Of a stretch of DNA of 64,000 nucleotides, positions 55,472-64,000 are shown piece after piece. The notes beneath the pieces were generated by a model, which was not told where the DNA came from, ran no database searches, and worked only from the letters and a program-made list of their open reading frames with translations. The stretch's first letter is position 1, and every line of letters starts with the position of its first letter. Both the position numbers and the translations under genes were made by a program. The stretch is from an uncultured Mucilaginibacter sp. Its GTDB lineage: Bacteria; Bacteroidota; Bacteroidia; Sphingobacteriales; Sphingobacteriaceae. Location of the stretch: the NCBI GenBank assembly GCA_913775265.1, contig CAJYJH010000065.1:186001-250000 (forward strand), written 5' to 3'.

Positions 55472-55704
55472 TGTGAAATTGGGTAAAGGTTATAACAATA
55501 ATTGCTAGTTAAAGCTAAGTCAATATATCACAATATTCAAATAAAAAATTATAGCTTAATAAATTATTAGGAGTTAATGATGTAGCAGCTTTTGAGAATG
55601 AAGATTGAAAAGCCAATTTTATAATAGGTAATAATCAACTTCAACACACTGTTTACTTGGTAATAGTAATGATGATACAGTAAATCTAGACGTGCCAAAC
55701 TAAA
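55472..55704. other. Gene-free AT-rich spacer upstream of the defence operon
   Basis: No open frame with coding character is seen on either strand. No exact CAAAnnTA (minus-strand -7) is present, so the promoter of the three-gene operon is unidentified. No repeat of the tRNA 3' end was found. Confidence 0.5.
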
Positions 55705-55734
55705 AAAGCCTCTTAGATTTCTCTAAGAGGCTTT
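55705..55734 (-). terminator. Terminator of tRNA-fMet
   Basis: AAAGCCTCTTAGA pairs perfectly over 13 bp with TCTAAGAGGCTTT around TTTC. On minus it is followed by a T-run (from AAAA at 55702-55705). It begins 9 bases past the tRNA end. Confidence 0.9.
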
Positions 55735-55743
55735 CGTTTTAGG

Positions 55744-55816
<73 letters not shown>

Positions 55817-55894
55817 CTATGTTTGTTTTTTTATTGGACTGCAAAGATATAATTCGTTTCTTTGTACTCCAAATTTATTTTTAATATTTTTTAT

Positions 55895-56773
55895 ATGAGT
55901 CACCGGGCAGGTTTTGTAAGCATTATTGGTAAGCCTAACGCAGGCAAATCTACCCTGATGAACGCCCTCGTGGGCGAAAAGATGTCGATTATTACGCCAA
56001 AGGCGCAAACCACCCGGCACCGCATCCTCGGTATTGTTAACGACCAAGACTATCAAATTGTTTTTTCGGACACGCCCGGCGTTATTAAACCGCACTATGC
56101 CCTGCAAGAAAGCATGATGCACCAGGTAAACGGTTCCATAGTAGATGCCGACCTGATTTTGCTGGTAACCGACATTAACGAAACACACGACGAAAACGAG
56201 GTGCTCGAAAAGCTGCAAGGCTCGCTGGCTCCCCTGGCCGTGCTGATTAACAAGATAGACAAAAGCGACGAGGAAACCGTTAAAGCTAAAATTGAATACT
56301 GGCAGCAAAAGCTTAACCCAAAGGCTATTTTTGCTATATCGGCCCTGAAAGATCATAACATCCGCGGGGTGATGGATTTTGTAGTAGAGAGCCTGCCCGA
56401 GCATCCGGCTTATTACGAAAAAGACTTTTTAACCGACCGCAACGACCGCTTTTTTGCGTCGGAGATGATCCGCGAGCAGGTGTTTAAGCAATACAAAAAA
56501 GAAATTCCGTACAGTACCGAGGTGGTCATCACCGAGTTTCTGGAGGGCGAGCAACTGTACCGCATCAGTGCCGAAATCATCGTGGAGCGCGATTCGCAAA
56601 AAAACATCCTGATCGGCAAAAACGGCGAGATGCTTAAAATTGTAGGCACCTACGCCCGTCGCAGCATGGAAGAGTTTTTTCAGCGCAAAATATTCCTCCA
56701 AATGTTTGTGAAAGTCATAGGCGACTGGCGCAGCAAGAAGAATTATTTGAAGCAGTTTGGATACGAGGATTGA
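55895..56773 (+). CDS. era: GTPase Era
   Basis: 292 residues. G1 is GKPNAGKST (residues 11-19), G3 is DTPGV, G4 is NKID and G5 is SALK. The C-terminal KH domain has IGKNGEMLKIVG and KIFLQMFVKV. It matures 16S rRNA and the small ribosomal subunit. The ATG at 55895 opening MSHRAGFVSIIG is chosen over a TTG 11 codons upstream. It is followed, 225 bases on, by der, the other ribosome GTPase. Confidence 0.97.
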   Translation: MSHRAGFVSIIGKPNAGKSTLMNALVGEKMSIITPKAQTTRHRILGIVNDQDYQIVFSDTPGVIKPHYALQESMMHQVNGSIVDADLILLVTDINETHDENEVLEKLQGSLAPLAVLINKIDKSDEETVKAKIEYWQQKLNPKAIFAISALKDHNIRGVMDFVVESLPEHPAYYEKDFLTDRNDRFFASEMIREQVFKQYKKEIPYSTEVVITEFLEGEQLYRISAEIIVERDSQKNILIGKNGEMLKIVGTYARRSMEEFFQRKIFLQMFVKVIGDWRSKKNYLKQFGYED

Positions 56774-56777
56774 TTTT

Positions 56778-56990
56778 AGAGCCAAGAGCTAAGAACCAGG
56801 AGCCAAGAGGTTGGCGGGGAGATAGAGCTAAGAGCAGAGAACCAGGAACCAAGATTTTAGCTGGGTTGTGGTGTAAAGATTAGAAGCAAAAGAGTAATTT
56901 TAATATAAGTAATTAGAGAGTTAACAGGCAAAATCAGGGGGTACGGCTTACGGGCGTGTCTTGGTTCTTGGCTCTTGGCTCTTGCATCTT
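56778..56990. repeat. Inverted array of AGCCAAGA-like short repeats between era and der
   Basis: Direct runs of RCCAAGA-like units occupy 56778-56811 and 56824-56858 (for example GAGCCAAGAGCTAAGAACC). The same units return in opposite orientation at 56959-56990 (TTGGTTCTTGGCTCTTGGC). The ~100 bases between are not repetitive. There is no coding content. It could form a long imperfect hairpin. Confidence 0.75.
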
Positions 56991-56998
56991 AACAAAAC

Positions 56999-58300
56999 AT
57001 GAGTAACATAGTAGCCATAGTGGGACGTCCTAACGTAGGTAAATCCACTTTATATAACCGACTTACCGAAACGCGCAAGGCCATTGTTGATGACTTTAGC
57101 GGCGTTACCCGCGACCGTCACTATGGCATTGCCGAATGGGTGGGCCACAGCTTTAACGTAATTGATACCGGCGGGTATGTAGCCAATTCGGACGATGTGT
57201 TTGAAGTGGCCATCCGCGAGCAGGTGGTGATTGCTATCGAAGAAGCTACCGCCATTATATTTATGGTGGATGTAACCACCGGCATTACCGACCTGGATGA
57301 TGAAATTGCCACGCTGCTGCGCAAAGGCAAAAAGCCGGTTTTTGTGGTAGTCAACAAGGTAGATAACAATGCCCTGCAATCTGACGCTACCATATTTTAC
57401 AGCCTGGGCTTAGGCGAAATCTTCAACATTTCGTCCATGACCGGTTCGGGCACCGGCGAACTGCTGGACGAGTTGGTGAAAACCTTTGATGACGAGCCAG
57501 CCGAAGAAAACACCTTGCCTAAATATGCCATTGTTGGTCGCCCTAACGTGGGTAAATCATCCATCATTAACGCGCTGATTGGCAAAGAACGCAACATCGT
57601 AACCCCGATAGCCGGTACCACCCGCGACTCCATCCACATACACTACAACCGCTACGGCCACGAGTTTATGCTGATTGATACTGCCGGGTTGCGTAAAAAA
57701 ACCAAGGTAAAAGAGAATATTGAGTTTTACTCGGTTATGCGTACCATTAAAGCGCTCGAAGAAGCCGATGTGATCATCCTGATGATTGATGCGGTAGAAG
57801 GTTTGGAATCGCAGGATATCAACATTTTCCACCTGGCCGAAAAAAATAAAAAAGGCATTGTGCTGGTGGTTAACAAATGGGATTTGATTGAAAAGGATAA
57901 CAAAACCATTAAGCGCTTTGAAGAGCAGATCCGCGAAAAAACAGCACCGTTTACCGACGTGCCTATCATATTTACCTCGGTGCTCGAAAAACAACGCCTG
58001 CTTAAAGTAATCGAAACCGCAGCAGATGTATACGCCAACCGCAGCAAAAAAATATCAACCTCAAAACTGAATGATATTATGCTGCCGATTATCGAAAACT
58101 ATCCGCCGCCGGCATTAAAGGGCAAGCACGTAAAAATTAAATACGTTACCCAGATCAACGCTACATCGCCCATGTTTGCGTTTTTCTGTAACCTGCCGCA
58201 ATATATTAAAGATCCCTACAAGCGCTTTATTGAAAACAAACTGCGCGAAAACTTTGATTTTGCCGGTGTGCCGATACAAATCTTCTTCAGGCAAAAATAG
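56999..58300 (+). CDS. der: GTPase Der (EngA)
   Basis: 433 residues with two tandem G domains: the first G1 is GRPNVGKST (8-16), with DTGGY and NKVD; the second is GRPNVGKSS (about 182-190), with DTAGL and NKWD. The C-terminal KH-like domain ends [15 protein letters not shown]. It is essential for 50S assembly. It follows an inverted repeat array and precedes a strong terminator. Confidence 0.98.
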   Translation: MSNIVAIVGRPNVGKSTLYNRLTETRKAIVDDFSGVTRDRHYGIAEWVGHSFNVIDTGGYVANSDDVFEVAIREQVVIAIEEATAIIFMVDVTTGITDLDDEIATLLRKGKKPVFVVVNKVDNNALQSDATIFYSLGLGEIFNISSMTGSGTGELLDELVKTFDDEPAEENTLPKYAIVGRPNVGKSSIINALIGKERNIVTPIAGTTRDSIHIHYNRYGHEFMLIDTAGLRKKTKVKENIEFYSVMRTIKALEEADVIILMIDAVEGLESQDINIFHLAEKNKKGIVLVVNKWDLIEKDNKTIKRFEEQIREKTAPFTDVPIIFTSVLEKQRLLKVIETAADVYANRSKKISTSKLNDIMLPIIENYPPPALKGKHVKIKYVTQINATSPMFAFFCNLPQYIKDPYKRFIENKLRENFDFAGVPIQIFFRQK

Positions 58301-58331
58301 GCGGATAACTAAAATCCGCTTTTAAACATAT

Positions 58332-58388
58332 AAAAGCTGGAACGGTATATCAGGAATTAGTGTCTTGACATACTGCTCCGGCTTTTTT
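58332..58388 (+). terminator. Terminator after der
   Basis: AAAAGCTGGAACGGTAT pairs with ATACTGCTCCGGCTTTT (17 positions, one mismatch, two G-U) around a 21-base loop and is followed by TT. A smaller GCGGAT/ATCCGC hairpin directly follows the der stop. The rest of 58301-58618 holds the glgA promoter and no gene. Confidence 0.8.
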
Positions 58389-58569
58389 GATTTATGCTTA
58401 TTGGTAATCTTAATGAGCGTAAGTAATCCACTTGTTAAAATCCGGTTGAAACCTCATTGAAAACACTTGCAAGGCTTTGCGTGCAAAGTCACATTTGTTA
58501 ATTATTTCATATTCATTTTTAAGCAATAATCAACAAATCATAAAAACACATTTTATTACTGGCGGGTTG

Positions 58570-58599
58570 TTGTTCAAAGTAAACTATTTGCTTACTTTG
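58570..58599 (+). promoter_or_regulatory. Promoter of glgA with overlapping inverted repeat
   Basis: TTG (58570-58572) and TTACTTTG (58592-58599, one mismatch to TAnnTTTG) are 19 bases apart. The -7 element is the right arm of CAAAGTAA-N9-TTACTTTG (58575-58599), so a regulator bound there could block it. The leader is about 15-20 bases. Confidence 0.55.
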
Positions 58600-58618
58600 A
58601 GCCCATCATACCTATAAA

Positions 58619-60043
58619 ATGAAAGTTTTTCATCTTGCCGCAGAGTGTTATCCCATCGCAAAAGTTGGTGGGCTGGCCGATGTTGTGGGCGCCTTACCTA
58701 AATACCAAAACGAGGCCGGTTTACAAGCTTCGGTAGTTTTACCCTTTTACGACCGCAAATTTGTTCAGGAAAACGAATTTGATGTAGTGTTTGAGGCCTC
58801 TAACCTGTTAGGCACCAAACGCTACGAATTTGAGATCTGGAAAGAGCGTACCAACAAACTTGGTTTCGAACTTTTTCTGATCTACATACCCGGTTTGCTT
58901 GATCGCCCCGAGGTATACAGCTATCCCGACGAGCGCGAACAGTTCATCGCTTTTCAGCTGGCTTTTTTAGACTGGATTAACTGGTCGCAGCAAAAGCCTG
59001 ACGTTATTCATTGCCACGATCATCATGTGGGATTGATACCGTTCCTGCTGCAACATTCGGCCCTATACAAACGCCTGGCGCAAACCGTTACCGTATTTAC
59101 CATACACAACGGGCAGTATCATGGCGCCTTTGGATACGAAAAGTTTAATTACCTGCCCGAAGTGGATATGGCCCATGCAGGCTTGCTGGACTGGGGAGGC
59201 GGTATTAATCCACTGGCCAGTGCCATTAAGTGCTGCTATAAGTACACCACCGTATCGCCCAGTTATTTAGAAGAACTTTCTAAAAACTCCAATGGGTTGG
59301 AGCTTCTGTTTTACCTGGAACGCGCCAAAGGTCAGGGCATCATTAACGGTATTGATACCGAAGTATGGAACCCGGAGATTGACCCGATGATTGCCGCACC
59401 GTTTGCTGCTGATGAGCCGGATGCCGGTAAACTTAAAAACAAACAGGCCTTGTGCGAGCGCTTTGGCTTGTCGCCTGAGCTGCCGCTGATATCTTTCATC
59501 GGCCGATTGGTGGTTGAAAAAGGTGCCGACCTGCTACCCGAAGCCTTTACCCGCAGCTTAAAAGAACATGCCGGCAAACTCAATATTTTAATGTTAGGTG
59601 CCGGAGATAAAGAAACTGAAGCGGCACTTGTTCAGCTTAAAGAAGAATTTCCGGACCATTATACGACCTACATAGGTTATAACGAAGAGTTAGCCCACCT
59701 GATATATGCAGGCAGCGACTTTTTGCTGATGCCGTCGCGGGTGGAGCCTTGCGGTCTTAACCAGTTATATGCCCTGCGCTACGGCACCCTGCCTATTGTG
59801 CGACGTACCGGCGGACTGATTGATACCGTGCTCGATTTTGGCGACGAAGGCGGCTACGGCATCTGCTTTAACCAAAGCAGCGTTAATGATATTTGCTACT
59901 CTATTAGCCGTGCAGTTACACTTTACCAGAACAGCAACCACTTGCAGTTGTTACGTAAACGTATGATGGCGCTCGATTTTTCGTGGACCCGCTCGGCCCA
60001 ACAATACATCCAACTCTATGAAAGCTTAAAACCAACTATATGA
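58619..60043 (+). CDS. glgA: Glycogen/starch synthase
   Basis: 474 residues of GT5 type. It adds glucose from ADP-glucose to alpha-1,4-glucan. The ADP-glucose binding motif is AKVGGLADVVGALP (residues 14-27). Then INGIDTEVWNP, SFIGRLVVEKGADLL and the C-terminal PSRVEPCGLNQLYALRYGTL follow. It overlaps glgC by 4 bases (ATGA), so the two enzymes are made together. Confidence 0.96.
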   Translation: MKVFHLAAECYPIAKVGGLADVVGALPKYQNEAGLQASVVLPFYDRKFVQENEFDVVFEASNLLGTKRYEFEIWKERTNKLGFELFLIYIPGLLDRPEVYSYPDEREQFIAFQLAFLDWINWSQQKPDVIHCHDHHVGLIPFLLQHSALYKRLAQTVTVFTIHNGQYHGAFGYEKFNYLPEVDMAHAGLLDWGGGINPLASAIKCCYKYTTVSPSYLEELSKNSNGLELLFYLERAKGQGIINGIDTEVWNPEIDPMIAAPFAADEPDAGKLKNKQALCERFGLSPELPLISFIGRLVVEKGADLLPEAFTRSLKEHAGKLNILMLGAGDKETEAALVQLKEEFPDHYTTYIGYNEELAHLIYAGSDFLLMPSRVEPCGLNQLYALRYGTLPIVRRTGGLIDTVLDFGDEGGYGICFNQSSVNDICYSISRAVTLYQNSNHLQLLRKRMMALDFSWTRSAQQYIQLYESLKPTI

Positions 60044-61305
60044 ACTCTAAAGTAATCAGCATTGTACTTGGCGGGGGCCAGGGAACACGTTTATTCCCGT
60101 TAACTGCTACCCGTTCAAAACCGGCCGTACCTATTGCCGGTAAGTATCGTTTGGTTGATATTCCAATCTCCAATTGTCTGCACTCGGGTTTCGAACGCAT
60201 TTTTGTACTCACGCAGTTCAACTCTGCCTCGCTAAATAAACACATTAAAAATACTTATCACTTCAGCAGCTTCAGCGATTCATTCGTAGATATTTTGGCT
60301 GCCGAGCAAACCCCTTCAAACGTGGGCTGGTTCCAGGGCACGGCCGATGCCGTTAGGCAGAGCCTGCACCACTTATCAGTACACGATTTTGAGTATGTGC
60401 TCATCCTATCCGGCGACCAGTTGTACCAGCTGGATTTTAAAGATATGGTGCAGAAGCACATTGACGCGAAAGCAGAAATATCTATAGCCACCATCCCGGT
60501 GCACGCTAAAGATGTACCGAGCTTTGGTATATTAAAAACTGATGCCGAAGGTGTAATTACCGACTTTATTGAAAAACCAAAAAGCGGTTTTGAGAGTTGG
60601 GCTTCTGAGGTGAGTGAAGAGATGGCCGCTAAAGACCGGAACTACCTGGCCTCAATGGGTATTTACATTTTTAACCGCAAGGCCATTTATGAACTCCTAC
60701 AAGGAAACGATCATCCAGACTTTGGTAAAGAGATTATACCGCAATCTATTAAAACGCACCGCGTAACCAGCTACCAATATGAGGGTTACTGGGAGGATAT
60801 CGGTACTATCCCGTCGTTTTTCGAGGCCAACCTGGGCCTTACGGATGACATCCCGCAGTTTAACCTGTTTGATAAAAAGCACATTTTTACCCGGGCACGC
60901 ATGCTGCCGCCATCAAAAATATCAGGCACATTCCTCGAAAGATCCATTGTTGCTGATGGTTGTATCATCAATGCCAGCCGCATTACGCACTCTATCATCG
61001 GTATACGTAGCCGCATTGGCACCGGTACCGAAATAGAAAGCTGCTACGTAATGGGCGATGATAATTACCAGACTATAGAGCAGATTGCCGATGCCAAGGC
61101 TGCCAACACACCAATTATGGGTATAGGCGACCGCTGCAAAATTAAAAATGCCATTATTGACAAAAATGCCCACATTGGCGACGATGTAAGCATTAACTGG
61201 GGCGAAGAAACATTAGCCGATGGCGACTACGGATCGTATACCGTGCAGGGCGGCATTGTGGTAGTTAAAAAACGTGCAGTGATACCATCCGGAACTGTGA
61301 TTTAA
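60040..61305 (+). CDS. glgC: Glucose-1-phosphate adenylyltransferase
   Basis: 421 residues. It makes ADP-glucose for GlgA. The nucleotide motif is VLGGGQGTRLFPLT (8-21), followed by KPAVPIAGKYRLVDIPISNC, FQGTADAVRQ, GDQLYQLDF and EKPKSGFE. The C-terminal left-handed beta-helix has hexapeptide-type turns (SIIGIRSRIGTGTEIE). The first gene of the pair, glgA, overlaps its start by 4 bases. Confidence 0.97.
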   Translation: MNSKVISIVLGGGQGTRLFPLTATRSKPAVPIAGKYRLVDIPISNCLHSGFERIFVLTQFNSASLNKHIKNTYHFSSFSDSFVDILAAEQTPSNVGWFQGTADAVRQSLHHLSVHDFEYVLILSGDQLYQLDFKDMVQKHIDAKAEISIATIPVHAKDVPSFGILKTDAEGVITDFIEKPKSGFESWASEVSEEMAAKDRNYLASMGIYIFNRKAIYELLQGNDHPDFGKEIIPQSIKTHRVTSYQYEGYWEDIGTIPSFFEANLGLTDDIPQFNLFDKKHIFTRARMLPPSKISGTFLERSIVADGCIINASRITHSIIGIRSRIGTGTEIESCYVMGDDNYQTIEQIADAKAANTPIMGIGDRCKIKNAIIDKNAHIGDDVSINWGEETLADGDYGSYTVQGGIVVVKKRAVIPSGTVI

Positions 61306-61380
61306 ATTAATTAAGTCAAACGCAAACTTTACATACTCAGGCGATGTTAATCTTAGGGATTAATTAAAAATCAGCTTGCT

Positions 61381-61563
61381 ATGAAAAAAATGATTTGCAT
61401 GGTTGCCTTAGCGGCAATCTCTTTCGGAACTGTATTTGCACATGGCCCAATCGTATCAGCTAAAGCTGACGTTGCCAAACAAGACACTACCAAGAAAAAA
61501 TGGAAGAAAAAGGATGGCAAAATGAAAAAGAAAGTGAAAAAAGATACTACCACAAAAATGTAG
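61381..61563 (+). CDS. Small secreted lysine-rich protein
   Basis: 60 residues: a signal peptide (MICMVALAAISFGTVFA) is followed by a tail of about 38 residues with 16 or so lysines and several D/T (DTTKKKWKKKDG, KKKVKKDTTTK). No family recognised. Such basic secreted peptides may bind surface polysaccharide or nucleic acids (inference). It is monocistronic, with a strong terminator 18 bases past the stop. Confidence 0.65.
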   Translation: MKKMICMVALAAISFGTVFAHGPIVSAKADVAKQDTTKKKWKKKDGKMKKKVKKDTTTKM

Positions 61564-61580
61564 TATCAGCCATCATCTAA

Positions 61581-61624
61581 ATAAGAATGGCCGTTGCTTA
61601 ATGCCGCGGCCATTCTTATTTTAA
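61581..61624. terminator. Bidirectional terminator
   Basis: ATAAGAATGGCCG (61581-61593) pairs perfectly with CGGCCATTCTTAT (61607-61619) around a 13-base loop. It is T-rich on plus and A-rich before it, and it serves the convergent small-protein and MBL genes. Confidence 0.88.
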
Positions 61625-61636
61625 TATACATTCAGC

Positions 61637-62323
61637 TTAATTTCCCATCAGTTCAATGCTCTCGCCGATAGCAGGCAGCTTCAAGTTTAAGCCAGCCTTG
61701 ATGAATTTTTCCATGGCTTCGTCTTTATCAATCTTAATGGCCGGAAAGGTGTCATAGTGTACACCAACAATGTCTTTACATTCAATAAAATCACTGGCTT
61801 TAATGGCATCATCAATACCCATAGTATAGTTATCACCAATAGGTAAAATAGCCCAGTCCAGTTCTTCTTCGGCCAGTAGCTTCATGTCGTAAGTTAAGGC
61901 TGTATCGCCGGCAAAATAGATTTTTTTGCCTTCGGCATAAATCACAAAGCCTGCAGGTACACCACCGTAGCTGCCATCGGGCATAGAGCTTGAGTGCAGG
62001 GCGTATACCATTTTTACACGGCCAAAATCAAAGTTATAGCTGCCGCCAATATTCATACCATGTGCATCTTCCACGCCATTTTTACCTAACCAGCCAGCAA
62101 TTTCGGCAATGCAAATTACCTTGGCGCCGCTGTTTTTTTGGATAGGCAGCAAGTCGGCCACATGGTCGCCGTGCCCGTGCGAAATCAAAATATAATCAGG
62201 CTTCAGCTCATTAATGTCGATATGCTTGGCTAACTCGTTAGGCGTAATAAACGGATCGAATAAAAGTGTTTTACCGCCGGTTTGCAGCTCGATAGTTGAG
62301 TGCCCGTAATAGGTCAGTTTCAT
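61637..62323 (-). CDS. Metal-dependent hydrolase, UPF0173 (MBL fold)
   Basis: 228 residues. It opens MKLTYYGHSTIELQTGGKTLLFD (conserved H and D), the metal motif is ISHGHGDHVAD (about 47-57), then YALHSSSMPDG, FAGDTALTYDM and GVHYDTFP. The family is a predicted hydrolase conserved in bacteria and archaea with no firm substrate. A strong hairpin terminator lies directly ahead of its start, so it is transcribed on its own. Confidence 0.93.
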   Translation of the reverse strand: MKLTYYGHSTIELQTGGKTLLFDPFITPNELAKHIDINELKPDYILISHGHGDHVADLLPIQKNSGAKVICIAEIAGWLGKNGVEDAHGMNIGGSYNFDFGRVKMVYALHSSSMPDGSYGGVPAGFVIYAEGKKIYFAGDTALTYDMKLLAEEELDWAILPIGDNYTMGIDDAIKASDFIECKDIVGVHYDTFPAIKIDKDEAMEKFIKAGLNLKLPAIGESIELMGN

Positions 62324-62330
62324 AAGTAAA

Positions 62331-62379
62331 AAATAAAGCGTTTAAACAAAACTATTAATAGTTGTTTAAACGCTTTATT
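62331..62379 (-). terminator. Strong terminator of ybaB
   Basis: AATAAAGCGTTTAAACAA (62332-62349) pairs perfectly with TTGTTTAAACGCTTTATT (62362-62379), and the loop itself is nearly self-complementary (ACTATTAATAGT). On minus a T-run follows. The hairpin ends just before the start of the MBL gene at 62323, which may use a promoter hidden here. Confidence 0.85.
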
Positions 62380-62421
62380 GGTAAAATTGATTTTACCGAT
62401 TTATTACATAGCTGTAATCTG

Positions 62422-62727
62422 CTATTGGCCAAACATGCCGCCCAAGTCGCCGAACATGTTTTTGGTCATGGCAGCCATCTCGCTCTGGTTAATATTGTCG
62501 GCCTGCTCCATAGCTTTGTTTACGGCGGTCACTAATAATTCTTCTAACTCGTCTTTGTCAGCTTCTTTCATAAATTCATCACTGATGACGATGCTTTGAA
62601 TTACTTTATTAGCATTAGCTGTTACAGTGATCTTGCCGCCTTCTACCGTACCGGTTACGGTGATGTCGTCCAGGCGTTTTTTCATTTCGCCAGCCTTTTG
62701 CTGAGCTTCAAATATTTTGTCGAACAT
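62422..62727 (-). CDS. ybaB: Nucleoid-associated protein YbaB/EbfC
   Basis: 101 residues. MFDKIFEAQQKAGEMKKRLDDI is the dimer helix, then VTGTVEGGKITVTANANKVI and a beta strand, ending MTKNMFGDLGGMFGQ. It binds DNA and helps organise the nucleoid. It follows the serine-hydrolase gene by 46 bases and ends in a long hairpin. Confidence 0.95.
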   Translation of the reverse strand: MFDKIFEAQQKAGEMKKRLDDITVTGTVEGGKITVTANANKVIQSIVISDEFMKEADKDELEELLVTAVNKAMEQADNINQSEMAAMTKNMFGDLGGMFGQ

Positions 62728-62773
62728 AAAATTTATTTTAAGTGAGTTATGTATGCTGATTAACTATAAGGTA

Positions 62774-63979
62774 TTAATCATCTGCCGTTTCGCCGGCACC
62801 GGTATAGGCACCTTTACGCACAATAGGCATGCCTGTGATTTTAAACAATTCGTCCAGGTGCAGCAAGCTACCGTTTACTAAGTTTCCTAACAAAACTATA
62901 GTGACATCGTTTTTTAAATCTCGTAAAAATATATGCCTGAAACCATGCCACCAGCCGGTATGATAAACTACCTTTTCGTTTTTGCTCTCAAAAATACGCC
63001 AGCCGTATCCATAGCTGAAATGACCGCGAATTAAAGGCGTTACATGTGCTGTGTAAGCAGAGTCTTGGGTGCTCTTTTTAATTAAACGACCGGCTTTTAA
63101 TGCTTGGTCGAATAAATATAAATCGCCAACCGTACTGTAAATTCCTTTGTCGCCTACAGGGCCATCCAAAAAGTTTTGGGCAACAGAGTAGCGCCAGCTG
63201 TTACGGTCGTGCCCCACTACATCAACCGGAATTTTATCATAAACCGCTTTTGAGTACACCGCAGTATGCGTCATGCCCGAAGGTTTAAAAATATGCTCCT
63301 GCACATACTGCGCATAAGGCACACCGGTAACCTTTTCGATGATGGAGCCCAGCACCATGTAATTAGAGTTGTTGTACAAAAACCGGGCGTTGGGTTTATT
63401 AAACGGAGCAGGCTTGTATTTGGCAATCAGATCCATCACCTGTTGGTTGGTAATTCCTTTCCGCTGGTCAAGGTGCTGCGAGCGGTACAATCCGTCAACA
63501 AAATAAACATAGTTCATCATACCCGAGCGGTGGGTGAGCAGCAAGCGTATGGTTACCCCTTCGTACGGAAAGTTAGGGTAGAAATCGCGCACATCCTGGT
63601 CGAGCTTTATTTTGCCTTCTTCCCAAAGCTGCATGATGGCCGTACCAGTTATGGTTTTTGATACTGAGGCCAGTTCAAACTTCGAGTCAATCTTCAGGCT
63701 GTCGCGGGTGAGATGGTTGGCCCAACCAAACGAGCCTTCATATAAAATCTTGCCTTTTTTAGCTACCAGCACATTACCGTTAAAGGCGCTTTTTCTATGC
63801 AATTGCTGCATAAAAGCGTCAATCTTTTCGTCAGCATCTTTGGGGTTATATTTTAACAGTTTTTGCGGCTCAAAGGGTTTATCCGAATTATCCACTCCCT
63901 TTTTTGAAGTGTGTGAACACGAAGACATTATTAATACAGCAAGCACGCCTGCCAAAAGATGCTTATACAAAAAACTCAT
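62774..63979 (-). CDS. Serine hydrolase, class C beta-lactamase-like lipoprotein
   Basis: 401 residues. The lipobox is LIMSSC (C21). The penicillin-fold active site is SVSK in ELASVSKTITG (about residue 105), YNN in RFLYNNSNYMVLG, and HTG in VVYHTGWWHGFR. It is probably a D-alanyl-D-alanine or ester hydrolase facing the periplasm rather than a true resistance enzyme; activity is unknown. The family is broad. Confidence 0.9.
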   Translation of the reverse strand: MSFLYKHLLAGVLAVLIMSSCSHTSKKGVDNSDKPFEPQKLLKYNPKDADEKIDAFMQQLHRKSAFNGNVLVAKKGKILYEGSFGWANHLTRDSLKIDSKFELASVSKTITGTAIMQLWEEGKIKLDQDVRDFYPNFPYEGVTIRLLLTHRSGMMNYVYFVDGLYRSQHLDQRKGITNQQVMDLIAKYKPAPFNKPNARFLYNNSNYMVLGSIIEKVTGVPYAQYVQEHIFKPSGMTHTAVYSKAVYDKIPVDVVGHDRNSWRYSVAQNFLDGPVGDKGIYSTVGDLYLFDQALKAGRLIKKSTQDSAYTAHVTPLIRGHFSYGYGWRIFESKNEKVVYHTGWWHGFRHIFLRDLKNDVTIVLLGNLVNGSLLHLDELFKITGMPIVRKGAYTGAGETADD

Positions 63980-64000
63980 ATCGCTTATATCCCCATTTAA

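Overview
The window looks like chromosomal DNA of a Bacteroidota species, most likely a Sphingobacteriaceae member of the Mucilaginibacter/Pedobacter kind (inference). The grounds are start-proximal TAnnTTTG -7 promoter elements, almost no Shine-Dalgarno sequences, many lipoproteins and secreted glycosidases, and families typical of the phylum (BT_3928-type DoxX protein, DUF1599, PBP1C with alpha-2-macroglobulin, ligase-associated exonuclease). No insertion sequence, CRISPR array or rRNA was seen. One tRNA, the initiator tRNA-fMet, is present.

Layout. 1-2100: a minus-strand unit of YceI protein, type III polyketide synthase and an FAD oxidoreductase cut by the window edge. 2200-9700: a coiled-coil membrane protein, a GHL10-type hydrolase, an SDR, then aroK, a small membrane protein, a Dpp-type permease, a DoxX/BT_3928 protein and a DUF1599 protein. 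9730-18230 (plus): folP, an MBL-fold exonuclease coupled to an ATP-dependent DNA ligase, an AhpD-like protein, an orphan ExbD, tag and polA, so DNA repair is strongly represented. 18300-29130: mostly minus-strand housekeeping and envelope genes (OM barrel, SIMPL protein, amidase, zinc peptidase, 2Fe-2S reductase, quinone reductase, SOD, tadA, csaA, with dinB on plus), interrupted by an AT-rich HNH endonuclease pair at 21.2-22.3 kb. Two small proteins of 57 residues, a zinc ribbon at 19.1-19.3 kb and a lipoprotein at 25.8-25.95 kb, were found by reading the gaps.

29.4-46.0 kb is a polysaccharide and envelope block. On plus are a lipoprotein glycosidase, a family 2 synthase fused to a glycosidase-like tail that has lost its catalytic acid, and a membrane-anchored tandem GH26-like protein whose first copy lacks both catalytic glutamates. 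Convergent to them are a GH5-like glycosidase, PBP1C and a thioester-bearing alpha-2-macroglobulin. The intact and dead enzyme pairing suggests a dedicated glucan or mannan synthesis and trimming system (inference).

46.2-51.0 kb holds an AraC regulator, an SDR, a DUF885 lipoprotein and a GH28-like beta-helix protein with a palindromic operator candidate ahead of its promoter. 51.2-55.5 kb is an AT-rich defence island: a Hachiman-type pair (HamA nuclease, HamB helicase) preceded in the same direction by an unrecognised 405-residue gene, lying on the 3' side of tRNA-fMet. This three-gene arrangement is the best candidate for an undescribed variant system. 55.7-64.0 kb is core: tRNA-fMet, era, an inverted array of AGCCAAGA-like repeats, der, glgA-glgC, a small lysine-rich secreted protein, an MBL hydrolase, ybaB and a class C beta-lactamase-like lipoprotein.
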